From positions 124,001 through 188,000 of the forward strand of contig NZ_JAJALK010000003.1 of NCBI RefSeq assembly GCF_020523825.1: a stretch of DNA of 64,000 bases, given 5' to 3'. Of this stretch, positions 26,786 to 34,658 are shown piece after piece; positions within the stretch are counted from its first letter, which is position 1; each line of letters begins with the position of its first letter. The position numbers were made by a program, and so were the translations under genes. Under the pieces are notes generated by a model. The model did no database searches. It had not been told where the DNA came from and worked only from the letters and a program-made list of their open reading frames with translations. Source of the stretch: Methylobacterium brachiatum. GTDB lineage: Bacteria; Pseudomonadota; Alphaproteobacteria; Rhizobiales; Beijerinckiaceae.

Positions 26786-26952
26786 CGCCCGTTCCTCCGC
26801 CGTCTTCGTGTTGGTCCGCAGGCTTCGCGCCGGGGCGCGATGGCGTCAATCGGCGCATCGCCGGGCGGGGGTGGGATCGATCGTCGCCGCCCGGTAACCC
26901 AGGCTCGTGGGCCGGATCGCGATGCGCCGGGCTGTCGCGGCGTCCAACACCC

Positions 26953-27681
26953 TCAGTCGGTCGGCGCCGTCGGCCCGCCGATCAGGCGGTCATATTCGGC
27001 CTCCGCCGTCCCGTAACTGTCGCCGACGAGGCGGAGCAGGCCATCGCGGTCGACGATCCGGACGAGACCGCGATGCGTGCGCACGAGCCCATCCCGCTCC
27101 AGCACGCGCAACGCCTGAGTCACGCCGGGTCGCTCGACGCCCAGCATCAGCGACATGAATTCCTGGGTGACCGTGACGACGTCGCCCGCGCTGCGGTCGT
27201 GATACATCAGCAGCCAGCGGGCGAGCCGCGTCCCGGTGTTGCCCCGCGCATTCGCGAACGCCGTCTGCGCGGTCTGCGCGAAATGGGTGTGGATGTAGCG
27301 CAGGAAGAGGCGGCGCATCGCCGGGCGCGCCTCCGCGAGCCCGAGCAGGACCTGCGCATCGACCGACAGCATGTGCCCGGCCGCCTGCACGAAGTGCGTG
27401 TAGGGGGTGCGGTCGTCCCCGAGCAGGATCGGGCTGGCGCCGACCAGACCTTCGCGGCCGATCAGCCCGATCTCGACCCGGCCGCTCGCGCCGTCGTTGG
27501 TCACCGAGACGATACCGGATTCCACGAAGTAGACCGTGTCGATCCGCGTGTGGGGGGCGATCAACATCTGCCGCAGCAGCATGTCTTCCGGGCGCAGCGC
27601 AGGCTGCAGGACCGCGAAATCCTCGGGATCGAGGGCCCGGAGGAGACGGTTGTGCAGGTCAGCCTGACGGAGATGGACCAC
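26953..27681 (-). CDS. Crp/Fnr-family transcription regulator
   Basis: The 242-residue protein has an N-terminal cyclic-nucleotide-binding-like domain (about 15-125, including [33 protein letters not shown]) and a C-terminal HTH_Crp domain (about 155-220, with [30 protein letters not shown]). It lacks the Cys cluster of Fnr and the cAMP-binding Arg-Ser pattern is not evident. The ligand is unknown. This subgroup is numerous in Methylobacterium and Bradyrhizobium. An inverted repeat lies about 150 nt upstream. Confidence 0.9.
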   Translation of the reverse strand: MVHLRQADLHNRLLRALDPEDFAVLQPALRPEDMLLRQMLIAPHTRIDTVYFVESGIVSVTNDGASGRVEIGLIGREGLVGASPILLGDDRTPYTHFVQAAGHMLSVDAQVLLGLAEARPAMRRLFLRYIHTHFAQTAQTAFANARGNTGTRLARWLLMYHDRSAGDVVTVTQEFMSLMLGVERPGVTQALRVLERDGLVRTHRGLVRIVDRDGLLRLVGDSYGTAEAEYDRLIGGPTAPTD

Positions 27682-27831
27682 GGGTGCTCATGCATAGCGG
27701 GCGCGAGCGCAAGCGGACCCGCGATCATCAACGCCCCGGAGGTAGCGAACGCTGTGCCTGCGCTAATGTCTGGCCCGTAACATCGCAATATAAAATTCTT
27801 CTGCGCAGATGATCCGGTCTGAGGCGCCTGT

Positions 27832-27856
27832 AGAAATGTAAATTTCTTACATTTCT
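27832..27856. promoter_or_regulatory. Perfect 10-bp inverted repeat in a 466-nt spacer
   Basis: AGAAATGTAA (27832-27841) and TTACATTTCT (27847-27856) are exact reverse complements around ATTTC. The site is AT-rich in a GC-rich genome and lies between the divergent Crp/Fnr gene (start 27681) and the phosphoesterase (start 28148). Two-fold symmetry and spacing fit a dimeric regulator site. The rest of 27682-28147 shows no gene and no other clear signal. Confidence 0.6.
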
Positions 27857-28147
27857 TGCTTCAAGGTCGGCAGAACAACAGGCGGATCTTGCATGAGGCC
27901 AGCCTCGTTTGCGCGCAAGGTGGGGGCCGGAGCCGGACACGATCGGCGCTGCGCCAACCCAGCCGCCGCTACGCTTCGGCGCATCACGATGGGCGCCCTG
28001 GTGCGGTAGACCCTCTGTGCCGCCAGCGCGCCCGCCTCTCGGTCGTCGATCCCGCGTCAGCGCTGTGATCGCGCCGGCATCCAGGTCTCCGGCGGATGCT
28101 CTCGCTGACGGATAGGCGGGCGGGCGGACATTCCACGGAGCGGATCG

Positions 28148-28657
28148 GTGGCCACCTTCTTCACGGGCGATACCCATTTCGGCGACCAACGGGCCCTGCG
28201 CTTCGACCACCGGCCGTACCCGGACCTCGACGCCCACGATGCCGGCTTGATCGCTGCCTGGAACGCCGCGGTGGCCCCGGGCGACACCGTCTGGCACCTC
28301 GGGGATTTCGCGCTCGGCCCGAGCGGCGCACGGATCCGCGAGATCCTCGACGGGCTCAATGGCGAGAAGCACCTGATCGTCGGCAACAACGACGGCCCCG
28401 ACACGCTCGGGGCTCCGGGCTGGGCCTCCGTGCGCCATTACGCGGAACTCCTGGTCGAAGACCGGATGGTGGTGCTGTGCCACTACGCGTTCCGGACCTG
28501 GAACGGCATGGGCCGGGGCGCGCTCAACCTGCACGGGCACAGCCACGGCAAGCTCAAGCCGATGCCGAAGCAGTACGATGTCGGGGTCGACCCGATGGGG
28601 CCGGCTCCGGTCGGCCTCTCGGCCATCCTCACCTCGCGCCTGCGCCGGAAGGCGTAG
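28148..28657 (+). CDS. Calcineurin-like phosphoesterase, small cytoplasmic type
   Basis: The 169-residue product starts with GTG 28148, directly MATFFTGDTHFGDQ (metal-binding D and H). Next come WHLGDFALG, LIVGNNDGPDT (GNND in place of GNHD), LCHYAF and LHGHSHGK. All metal-site residues of the family are present. It has no signal peptide. Relatives act as phosphodiesterases or nucleotide hydrolases. The substrate is unknown. A decayed copy of its 3' half is at 29510-29746. Confidence 0.9.
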   Translation: MATFFTGDTHFGDQRALRFDHRPYPDLDAHDAGLIAAWNAAVAPGDTVWHLGDFALGPSGARIREILDGLNGEKHLIVGNNDGPDTLGAPGWASVRHYAELLVEDRMVVLCHYAFRTWNGMGRGALNLHGHSHGKLKPMPKQYDVGVDPMGPAPVGLSAILTSRLRRKA

Positions 28658-28787
28658 CGAACTTCCGAGACCCCGCGCCGCGGAAGTGGGGCCTGCGCGG
28701 CGCGGAACGGTGCGATTGCGAGCGGCCCCAACGTGTTCGTTTCACGCACTCTCCTGCGTCGAAGCGGGCCGCTTCGGCGGAAACGCT

Positions 28788-29366
28788 CTAGTATGTCTTG
28801 CTCCACGCCAGGACGAGATCGGCCCTGTAATCACTGTAGCGATTGCCGGGGATCTGCAACGTTTTCATCGGGATGTGCGCCCGCATGTAGACGTTGATCG
28901 TCCTGTCGTTGACTTCGAGGATGATTTCCGGATTCGCGATCGAAACGCCTTCCGCGATGTCTTCGCGCTTCGCGTTGTGCTTGATCAGGCCGCCGGCAAA
29001 TATGTGTGCGATGTCGACCTCGGCGTGATGCGCAGTGCCATCCGCGGAGCGCCATGAGACGTCGGCCGGCATCGGGAAATTCGGCACGCCGAGATAGCTG
29101 GCCTTCAAATTGTCCGGGTAACCACTGCCCAAGGACGCCGACGAGATCTGCAGCTTGTCGTCCGGGTCATCAGCGAATGTGAATCCGTTGTATCGGACCG
29201 CGCAGCGATAGGTCGAATAGCAGAAGGCGTCGAAATCATGTTGGACGAACTTGAGCGGCCAGTCGGCGACCGTGAGGGTTCGGTATTCCTGGGCCGGAAA
29301 GTTGTCCGTGCCGTTGAAGCCTGCCAGGACAAAGACGATGAGGGGTGCCAGAGCGCTTTTGTTCAT
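28788..29366 (-). CDS. Secreted hypothetical protein, lower GC
   Basis: The 192-residue product has a short signal peptide (MNKSALAPLIVFVLAGFNG). The mature part is rich in Asp, Tyr and Asn and looks like a beta-rich fold (RCAVRYNGFTFADDPDDKLQ, INVYMRAHIPMKTLQIPGN). Base composition is visibly lower in GC than in neighbouring genes, which may mean a recent arrival. It lies between the phosphoesterase and the remnant of its duplicate. I do not recognise the family. Confidence 0.65.
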   Translation of the reverse strand: MNKSALAPLIVFVLAGFNGTDNFPAQEYRTLTVADWPLKFVQHDFDAFCYSTYRCAVRYNGFTFADDPDDKLQISSASLGSGYPDNLKASYLGVPNFPMPADVSWRSADGTAHHAEVDIAHIFAGGLIKHNAKREDIAEGVSIANPEIILEVNDRTINVYMRAHIPMKTLQIPGNRYSDYRADLVLAWSKTY

Positions 29367-29509
29367 GGCCTTAGCAAGGGTTCAGTGCGTGTGACGCCAT
29401 CCGCGCCGTGGTGGACGGGTTATTCGCTTCGGCGTCATGCCGTCTGGGTCGCTCGATACTCTAGCGCGGAGCCACCTGTTGAGAGAACGGGCGGTGCCTT
29501 AGGTCGGAT

Positions 29510-29746
29510 GTTCTATCGCGACGCGCTTCTCAGACGGCATTGCGGTGGCGGACGCGATCATGGTGCCGGCCACTGGGCGTCCTGCAGCTTGGACGGGATG
29601 GATCGGGGCGTGCTCAACCTGAGCGGGTGCGGTCGCGGAGCGCGCGAGGCGATGGCATAGCCGTGCGATGCCGGGCCGATCCGGCGGGTCCGGCCGTCGC
29701 AGGCCTCTGCGCAATCCGCATCGGGCGCCTACGCCGGAAGGCGTAG
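29510..29746 (+). pseudogene. Decayed partial copy of the 28148 phosphoesterase
   Basis: The stretch aligns by eye with the 3' half of the gene at 28148-28657. Matching parts are ggatcggggcgtgctcaacc (29599-29618) against the intact gene's ggccggggcgcgctcaacc, and the end cgcctacgccggaaggcgta against cgcctgcgccggaaggcgta. The His residues of HGHSH are replaced, and frameshifts and a stop break the frame. No full open frame spans it. The copy keeps strand and order, so a tandem duplication followed by decay fits. The rest of 29367-29797 shows no gene. Confidence 0.7.
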
Positions 29747-29797
29747 TTCAGTCGGAACCTTCACAGCAGCTTCACCGTTTCAGCGGACAGAGAGGGG

Positions 29798-30232
29798 ATG
29801 GATACGCGCCGTCCCGAGAAACCCGGCGGCCTCGTCTTGTGGGGCCACCATAGAAACCAAGTCGTGAGTATTCCCGTGAGCGCCCGTTCGGACTCTTCCC
29901 GCTACGGCTTCTCCCTGACGACCGGCCTCGCCAAGACGGCCCTGGCCGGTGCCCTGTCGCTCCTCGCTCTGACCTCCTCGGCGCTGGCCCTGCCGGCGTG
30001 CCTCGAGGCCCAGCGCAAGGTCGATGAGGCCAACGCCCTGCGCTTCCAGGCGCGCCAGGAGGCGCGGCTGGGTAACCATGACCGCGTCTGCGACACGCTG
30101 GACGAGGTCGGCGACCGCTACGACGACGCCCGCGACGCTTTCGAGCGCTGCGGCGAGGGCGTGGTGGCCATCGACCTGCGCAGCGAGCTGCGCGGCCTCC
30201 GCATCGCCAAGAAAATCAACCGCTGCGACTGA
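29798..30232 (+). CDS. Secreted hypothetical protein, charged helical
   Basis: The product contains a hydrophobic signal stretch (KTALAGALSLLALTSSALALP) and a mature part of about 75 residues that is strongly helical and charged (EAQRKVDEANALRFQARQEARLG). Three Cys are present (PACLE, RVCDT, ERCGE) plus one at NRCD. ATG 29798 leaves a long N-region. GTG 29864 would give a more usual signal peptide and may be the true start. Function unknown. Confidence 0.55.
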   Translation: MDTRRPEKPGGLVLWGHHRNQVVSIPVSARSDSSRYGFSLTTGLAKTALAGALSLLALTSSALALPACLEAQRKVDEANALRFQARQEARLGNHDRVCDTLDEVGDRYDDARDAFERCGEGVVAIDLRSELRGLRIAKKINRCD

Positions 30233-30319
30233 CCGGGTGCGTCCGCGCACCTCGTACGTTCAGGCCCCGCAGCATCATCCCGACATAGCGACGCACGTCG
30301 CCGACAAGGTTATGCGCCG

Positions 30320-30460
30320 ATGACCACCGCCCTGCTGTCGTCCGATCTCCAGGCCCCGACCACCGATCGCACCGGCCCGTCCTTCGCGGCCGCACTCTGC
30401 GGCTTCATCAGCACCACCGTCGCCACGACGATGCTGCTCGTGCTGATCGGGACGCTCTGA
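30320..30460 (+). CDS. Small single-span membrane protein, 46 aa
   Basis: The short frame starts ATG 30320 and begins MTTALLSSDLQAPTTDRTGP. The C-terminal half FAAALCGFISTTVATTMLLV is a membrane helix. AAGG lies 10 nt before the ATG. It converges on the next gene with a 2-nt gap. Tail-anchored small proteins of this sort are common in the group. Function unknown. Confidence 0.5.
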   Translation: MTTALLSSDLQAPTTDRTGPSFAAALCGFISTTVATTMLLVLIGTL

Positions 30461-30462
30461 CA

Positions 30463-30705
30463 TCAGGGCGCGACCGACCAGAACCGCTGGCGGTTGAACA
30501 GCATATCCCGGCTCCCGACGGTGGGCGCCTCGGGCGGCTTGACGCAATCCGGCTCGCGCGGCTTGGTCACCGCCGCGAGCGCCGCGACAACCGGGGCCGG
30601 TCGCAGCCCGAGACGCGCCTGAACCTCCGGCTGCCGGGCTGCCGCGATGGTCAGTACGGCGGCGATCAGGCCGCCGGCAACGGTTCCAAGCAAGAAGTTC
30701 AGCAT
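30463..30705 (-). CDS. Small membrane-anchored protein, 80 aa
   Basis: From ATG 30705 the product begins MLNFLLGTVAGGLIAAVLTI, an N-terminal membrane anchor. About 55 residues rich in Pro, Ala and Arg follow, ending RDMLFNRQRFWSVAP. ATG 30762 would add 19 residues that look non-coding. No family recognised. Confidence 0.5.
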   Translation of the reverse strand: MLNFLLGTVAGGLIAAVLTIAAARQPEVQARLGLRPAPVVAALAAVTKPREPDCVKPPEAPTVGSRDMLFNRQRFWSVAP

Positions 30706-30874
30706 CTCTGACGCGATCCGGTGGCCGGCATTCCGCGACCACAATCCCTGGTCTCTGTCCAACCCGGCGGCATCATGGCGGACGGATGCTCACGCGGCCT
30801 TAACACTTGATCTGCGACAGCTACACGCAAGCCTGCCCACCCGGCAGGTCTGATGCGATAGGGCTGGACCGCCT

Positions 30875-31246
30875 ATGAACTACGCCGCCAACGCCTATGC
30901 CCGGACGTCCCGGTCCGCATTGACGCCGCGCGAAGCCGAATCGGCGGTCCTGCTGAAGGCGGCCCAGCAGCTGATCGGCGCCAGCCACGGGCTCGCCGCC
31001 GGCGACACCAAGCGCCTGAACGAGGCCCTGTCGTTCAACCAGCGCGTCTGGACCATCCTGGCCAGCGAGGCGACCGCCGACGAGAACCCGCTGCCGGCCG
31101 AAATCAAGCAGGGCATCGGCAACCTGGGCGTGTTCGTGCTGCGCAGCTGCGTCGACACGATGATCGAGCCGACCCCGGAGAAGATCGCCAACCTCGTGCA
31201 GATCAACAACGAGATCGCCGCCGGCCTCCAGGGCAATCCGGGCTGA
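30875..31246 (+). CDS. flaF: Flagellar biosynthesis regulator FlaF
   Basis: The 123-residue product matches FlaF of alphaproteobacteria: NAYARTSRSALTPREAESAVLLKAAQQL near the N-terminus and NQRVWTILASEA in the middle. FlaF is needed for flagellin synthesis or secretion and works opposite to FlbT, which represses flagellin mRNA translation. Here it converges on flbT. No flagellin gene is in the window. Confidence 0.93.
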   Translation: MNYAANAYARTSRSALTPREAESAVLLKAAQQLIGASHGLAAGDTKRLNEALSFNQRVWTILASEATADENPLPAEIKQGIGNLGVFVLRSCVDTMIEPTPEKIANLVQINNEIAAGLQGNPG

Positions 31247-31262
31247 GACCCGGACGGCGCGG

Positions 31263-31682
31263 TCAGGCGGCCGCGCCGGGCTCGGGCGGCCCGGCCGGCA
31301 GCGCCTGGGCGAGCATCCCGGCCTCCCACTCAACGAGCTTCCGGCCGAGCTTGATCGCCGGATAGAACGTGCCGGCCTCGACGGCCTCGGCGATGGCGGC
31401 GATCTGCGGCGCCGCCGCCGGCATCAGACGGATCAGCTCCCCGGCCTGCCGGAAGAACAGGTCGATCCCCGCTGCCGGGTCGTCGGCCAGGTAGATCACC
31501 GTCAGGGTGAGGTGGATCTGCTTGCAGGCCGTGTCGGCCTCGCTCTCTGTGATGATCTCGCTCTCGCGCAGGAACTTGCACTGCGTCTCGATCAGGAAGG
31601 TCGAGCGCCGGTCGCCGTTGCGAATCAGCGCGCCGTTGATGATCAGCCGCTCAAGCGGCTTGAGTTCCAGGCGCAGGGGCAT
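31263..31682 (-). CDS. flbT: Flagellin mRNA regulator FlbT
   Basis: The 139-residue product starts MPLRLELKPLERLIINGALI, the hallmark of FlbT, and continues with FLIETQCKFLRESEIITE. In Caulobacter FlbT binds the 5' end of flagellin mRNA and promotes its decay when the hook is incomplete. The tail GPPEPGAAA is disordered. It faces flaF with a 16-nt gap. Confidence 0.94.
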   Translation of the reverse strand: MPLRLELKPLERLIINGALIRNGDRRSTFLIETQCKFLRESEIITESEADTACKQIHLTLTVIYLADDPAAGIDLFFRQAGELIRLMPAAAPQIAAIAEAVEAGTFYPAIKLGRKLVEWEAGMLAQALPAGPPEPGAAA

Positions 31683-31872
31683 CGCGTGTTCCTTTCTAGA
31701 AGACGCGGCGATGTGATTCCGAAAGCGTTAACGTTTGGACAATGGCCGCCGACCTGCGCGGATCGGCCGGGGACCGGGACAGGATTGCGGCGGCGGTGCG
31801 AATCGTCGACTCTTCGAAGAGATGGCGCCGAGTCGGCGATTCTGCGCCGTCTCAGCCTTCGGAGACTTGCCG

Positions 31873-32646
31873 ATGTCCTCATCCTCGACGCACGCCATCT
31901 ACCCAACTCTTCGCGGGAAACGCGTGCTGGTGACGGGTGGCGCCTCCGGGATCGGTGAAGGCTTGGTCGAAGCCTTCGTCGCCCAGGGTGCCCGCGTCGT
32001 GTTCTGCGACATCGCCGACGAGGCGGCGCAAGCCCTGGTCGCGCGCATGTCCCCCGGTGCGGCGCACCCGCCGCTCTACCGGCGCTGCGATCTCACCGAT
32101 GTCGACGCCGTCCGCGCCCTGGTGGCGGAGGCCGAATTGGCGCTCGGCGGGCTCGACGTCCTGGTCAACAATGCCGGCAACGACGACCGCCACAAGCTCG
32201 AGGACGTCACGCCCGAATATTGGGACGACCGGATGGCGGTGAATCTCCGTCACCTGTTCTTCGCCGCGCAGGCCGCCGTGCCGGCGATGCGCCGGGCCGG
32301 CGGCGGCGTGATCCTGAACTTCGGCTCGATCAGCTGGCATCTCGGCCTGAAGGAGCTGGCCGTCTACCAGACCGCCAAAGCGGCGATCGAGGGGATGACC
32401 CGGGCGCTCGCCCGCGACCTCGGCCGGGACCGCATCCGGGTCTGCGCGGTCGTGCCCGGCAACGTCCAGACGCCCCGTCAGGAGCGCTGGTATACCCCCG
32501 AGGGCGAGGCCGAGATCGTCGCTTCGCAGTGCCTGGACGGGCGGATCCAGCCCTCCGACGTCGCCGCCCTGGTGCTGTTCCTCGCCTCCGACGATGCCCG
32601 CATGTGCACCGGGCACAATTACTTCATCGACGCCGGCTGGCGGTAA
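31873..32646 (+). CDS. Short-chain dehydrogenase/reductase
   Basis: The 257-residue product has the classical SDR motifs: VTGGASGIGEG (coenzyme site), CDITDVDA-type CDLTDVDAV, NNAGNDDRH, and the catalytic Ser with YQTAK (Tyr and Lys). The C-terminal IDAGWR is typical of sugar dehydrogenases such as D-xylose or L-arabinose 1-dehydrogenase, so a pentose substrate is possible. ATG 31873 follows GGAG at good spacing. It faces the transporter gene with a 14-nt gap. Confidence 0.9.
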   Translation: MSSSSTHAIYPTLRGKRVLVTGGASGIGEGLVEAFVAQGARVVFCDIADEAAQALVARMSPGAAHPPLYRRCDLTDVDAVRALVAEAELALGGLDVLVNNAGNDDRHKLEDVTPEYWDDRMAVNLRHLFFAAQAAVPAMRRAGGGVILNFGSISWHLGLKELAVYQTAKAAIEGMTRALARDLGRDRIRVCAVVPGNVQTPRQERWYTPEGEAEIVASQCLDGRIQPSDVAALVLFLASDDARMCTGHNYFIDAGWR

Positions 32647-32660
32647 CACGCGGGCTGAAC

Positions 32661-33590
32661 TCACGATCCGTCGGCGGCGCGGATTCTGCGGAGGAGGCGG
32701 CCGTCGATGGCCGCCAGGCCGCCGCCGATCAGGGCCATGCCGAGATAGTGCCGCTTTTCGAGGCGCTCACCCAGGACCAGGGCGCCCAGCAGGATCGCCG
32801 AGACCGGGATCAGGAAGGTGACGAGCGAGAGGTTCGTCGCCCCCGCCCGCGCCAGGATCCGGAAATACAGCACGTAGGCGAGTGCGGTGGACAACGTGGC
32901 GATGCCGAAGACCGCGCCCCAGACGGGCGCGCCGGGCATCGGCAGGGTCCAGGGGTGGTCGATCGTCAGCGCAGCCGGCAACAGCACCAGAGCCGAGGCG
33001 GTGACCTGCCCGGTGGCCACCGCGAGGGGTGGGACGCCCATCCGCTTGAAGCGCCGCCCGAATACGCTGGCGCCGGCATAGGACAGGGCCGCACCCAGCA
33101 CGGCGAGCTGGGCCAGGAACCCCGCGCCGGATCCCGCAACGGCGGCGGGGCCGACCATCACGGCGACGCCGCCCAAGCCCACCAGCACGCCGGCAAGCCG
33201 GTTGCCGGTCATCCGCTCGTCGGGGGTGAGCAGGTGGGCGACGAGGACCGTGAAGAGCGGCGTCGTGGCGTTGAGGATGGCGGCGAGGCCGGACGCGATA
33301 TGGGTCTGGCCCCAGACGATGAGGCTGAAGGGCAGAACATTGTTCAAGAGGCCCATGCCGAGGAACGCGGCCCAGATGTCGCGCGTGCCCGGCAGACGTG
33401 TCCCGGTCAACGGAAGGATCAGGTTCAGGACCAGGGCGGCGAGCCCGACCCGCAGAACCACCAGGGTGAGGGGCGGGAGCCCGGCAAGCGCGACGCCGGT
33501 GAAGAAGAACGAGCCGCCCCAGAGGACGGACAGGCCAAGCAGCATCGCCCATTCGGGCGCGGACAGGGCGTGAGTCCCGACGGGCGGCAT
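32661..33590 (-). CDS. EamA/DMT-superfamily transporter
   Basis: The 309-residue protein has ten hydrophobic segments in two EamA repeats (about 15-150 and 160-295). Typical parts are LWGGSFFFTGVALAGLPPLTLVVLRVGLAAL, VLVGLGGVAVMVG and LGERLEKRHYLGMALIGGG. Members export amino acids, nucleobases or other metabolites. The substrate is unknown. The 234-nt spacer to the TetR gene is AT-rich. Confidence 0.88.
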   Translation of the reverse strand: MPPVGTHALSAPEWAMLLGLSVLWGGSFFFTGVALAGLPPLTLVVLRVGLAALVLNLILPLTGTRLPGTRDIWAAFLGMGLLNNVLPFSLIVWGQTHIASGLAAILNATTPLFTVLVAHLLTPDERMTGNRLAGVLVGLGGVAVMVGPAAVAGSGAGFLAQLAVLGAALSYAGASVFGRRFKRMGVPPLAVATGQVTASALVLLPAALTIDHPWTLPMPGAPVWGAVFGIATLSTALAYVLYFRILARAGATNLSLVTFLIPVSAILLGALVLGERLEKRHYLGMALIGGGLAAIDGRLLRRIRAADGS

Positions 33591-33824
33591 GGCGGATCTC
33601 CAACAGGTCGATCCGAGCCTATGAATCCGCGGCCGGAGTGGCCAACCCGTTTCTTGCTCTCGAAGCCAACGGTGCCGACAAACAGTCTTTTTTCGAACTA
33701 ACTCAATGTCTGAAATCTTAAAACCACGAGTGCGAGGGACGAATTAAAAAGAGATGCTGGCGCGTAACTGCCTGACAGCGTCGTCAGACTCGCGACAATT
33801 GATCGGCGGCAGACCGAACATATT

Positions 33825-34442
33825 TCAAATGCCAGAGTCGTCTGCAGCGCTCACTGCGGGGGCCGGCAGCCCCACCAGCCGGAAGCAATGCTCCACGATC
33901 CTGGACTCGATCACGTCCAGCCGCCCCGTCTGTGCGGCGTCCAACCCGACCCCGTGAAGGGCGTTGAACAGGAAAACCGCCGTGAAGCGGGCATCCGCGA
34001 TCGTCCAGGCCTCTTCTTGGTCGCCATCGGCAAGCAGCCGGGTCAGATCGTCGATCAGGATGTTGTCGGCCAGACCGTCCAGGGAGGGCGGCGGCACGTC
34101 GTGGAAGACGATCTCGTGGAGGCGTGCGGAGGCGGCGTATCCTCGGCCGCACGCCGTCGCCCAGGCCGCGAGCTTCCCGCTCCAGTCTCCGTCAGCGCGC
34201 CGCTCGACCGCAGCTTTGATGGTGTCGAGCAGGGTGGCGACAAAGCGCTGGCGCAGCCCGCCGACCACATCCTCCTTCGACGAAAAGTGAAGGTAGAAAC
34301 TGCCCTTCGCGACCCCCGCCGCGGCGGTGATCTGCTCGATCGTGGTCGATGCCACCCCCTGATCGAGGAACAGGCGCTCGGCGGCGTTCATCAGATCCTC
34401 GCGCCGTTCTTGAGGCGGCTTGGTCCTGGGCTTGGTCGGCAC
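33825..34442 (-). CDS. TetR-family repressor
   Basis: The 205-residue protein has the TetR HTH at about residues 13-59: RREDLMNAAERLFLDQGVASTTIEQITAAAGVAKGSFYLHFSSKEDV. The C-terminal ligand domain is variable. The start is GTG 34442. It is divergent from the oxidoreductase at 34659, and a symmetric site lies between them at 34568-34584, so it likely represses that gene and itself. The inducer is probably a small reactive or unsaturated compound, by analogy. Confidence 0.92.
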   Translation of the reverse strand: MPTKPRTKPPQERREDLMNAAERLFLDQGVASTTIEQITAAAGVAKGSFYLHFSSKEDVVGGLRQRFVATLLDTIKAAVERRADGDWSGKLAAWATACGRGYAASARLHEIVFHDVPPPSLDGLADNILIDDLTRLLADGDQEEAWTIADARFTAVFLFNALHGVGLDAAQTGRLDVIESRIVEHCFRLVGLPAPAVSAADDSGI

Positions 34443-34567
34443 GGTGCGATCCCATGACGGGCGGGCGATCCGCCTTGCCTGAACCGGGATCGGTGCGTTG
34501 AAAAGGGGCCGCCGGCCGGCTCGCGCCTGCCAACGGAAATGAAGCTGAAAACCCTCAAAAAAAATTT

Positions 34568-34584
34568 TGACTGACCACCAGTCA
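34568..34584. promoter_or_regulatory. Candidate TetR operator
   Basis: TGACTG-ACCAC-CAGTCA has perfect 6-bp inverted half sites around a 5-nt spacer. It sits 126 nt before the TetR start and 75 nt before the oxidoreductase start, in a short AT-rich promoter region. Short TGAC-type dyads are usual operators for TetR repressors. Confidence 0.7.
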
Positions 34585-34658
34585 TTTGCTGGGATGACGC
34601 TGTCGATTCGGGTGGGTGCGGCTCGGCCGGCATCCCGCAATCCCGCCAGGGAGTTCCC

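Noticed and set aside
25980..26858. In-frame extension of SelD through the ccdA region
   Set aside because: The extension would run antiparallel in frame to, and across, the whole of ccdA on the same strand in another frame, and SelD begins properly at 25979.
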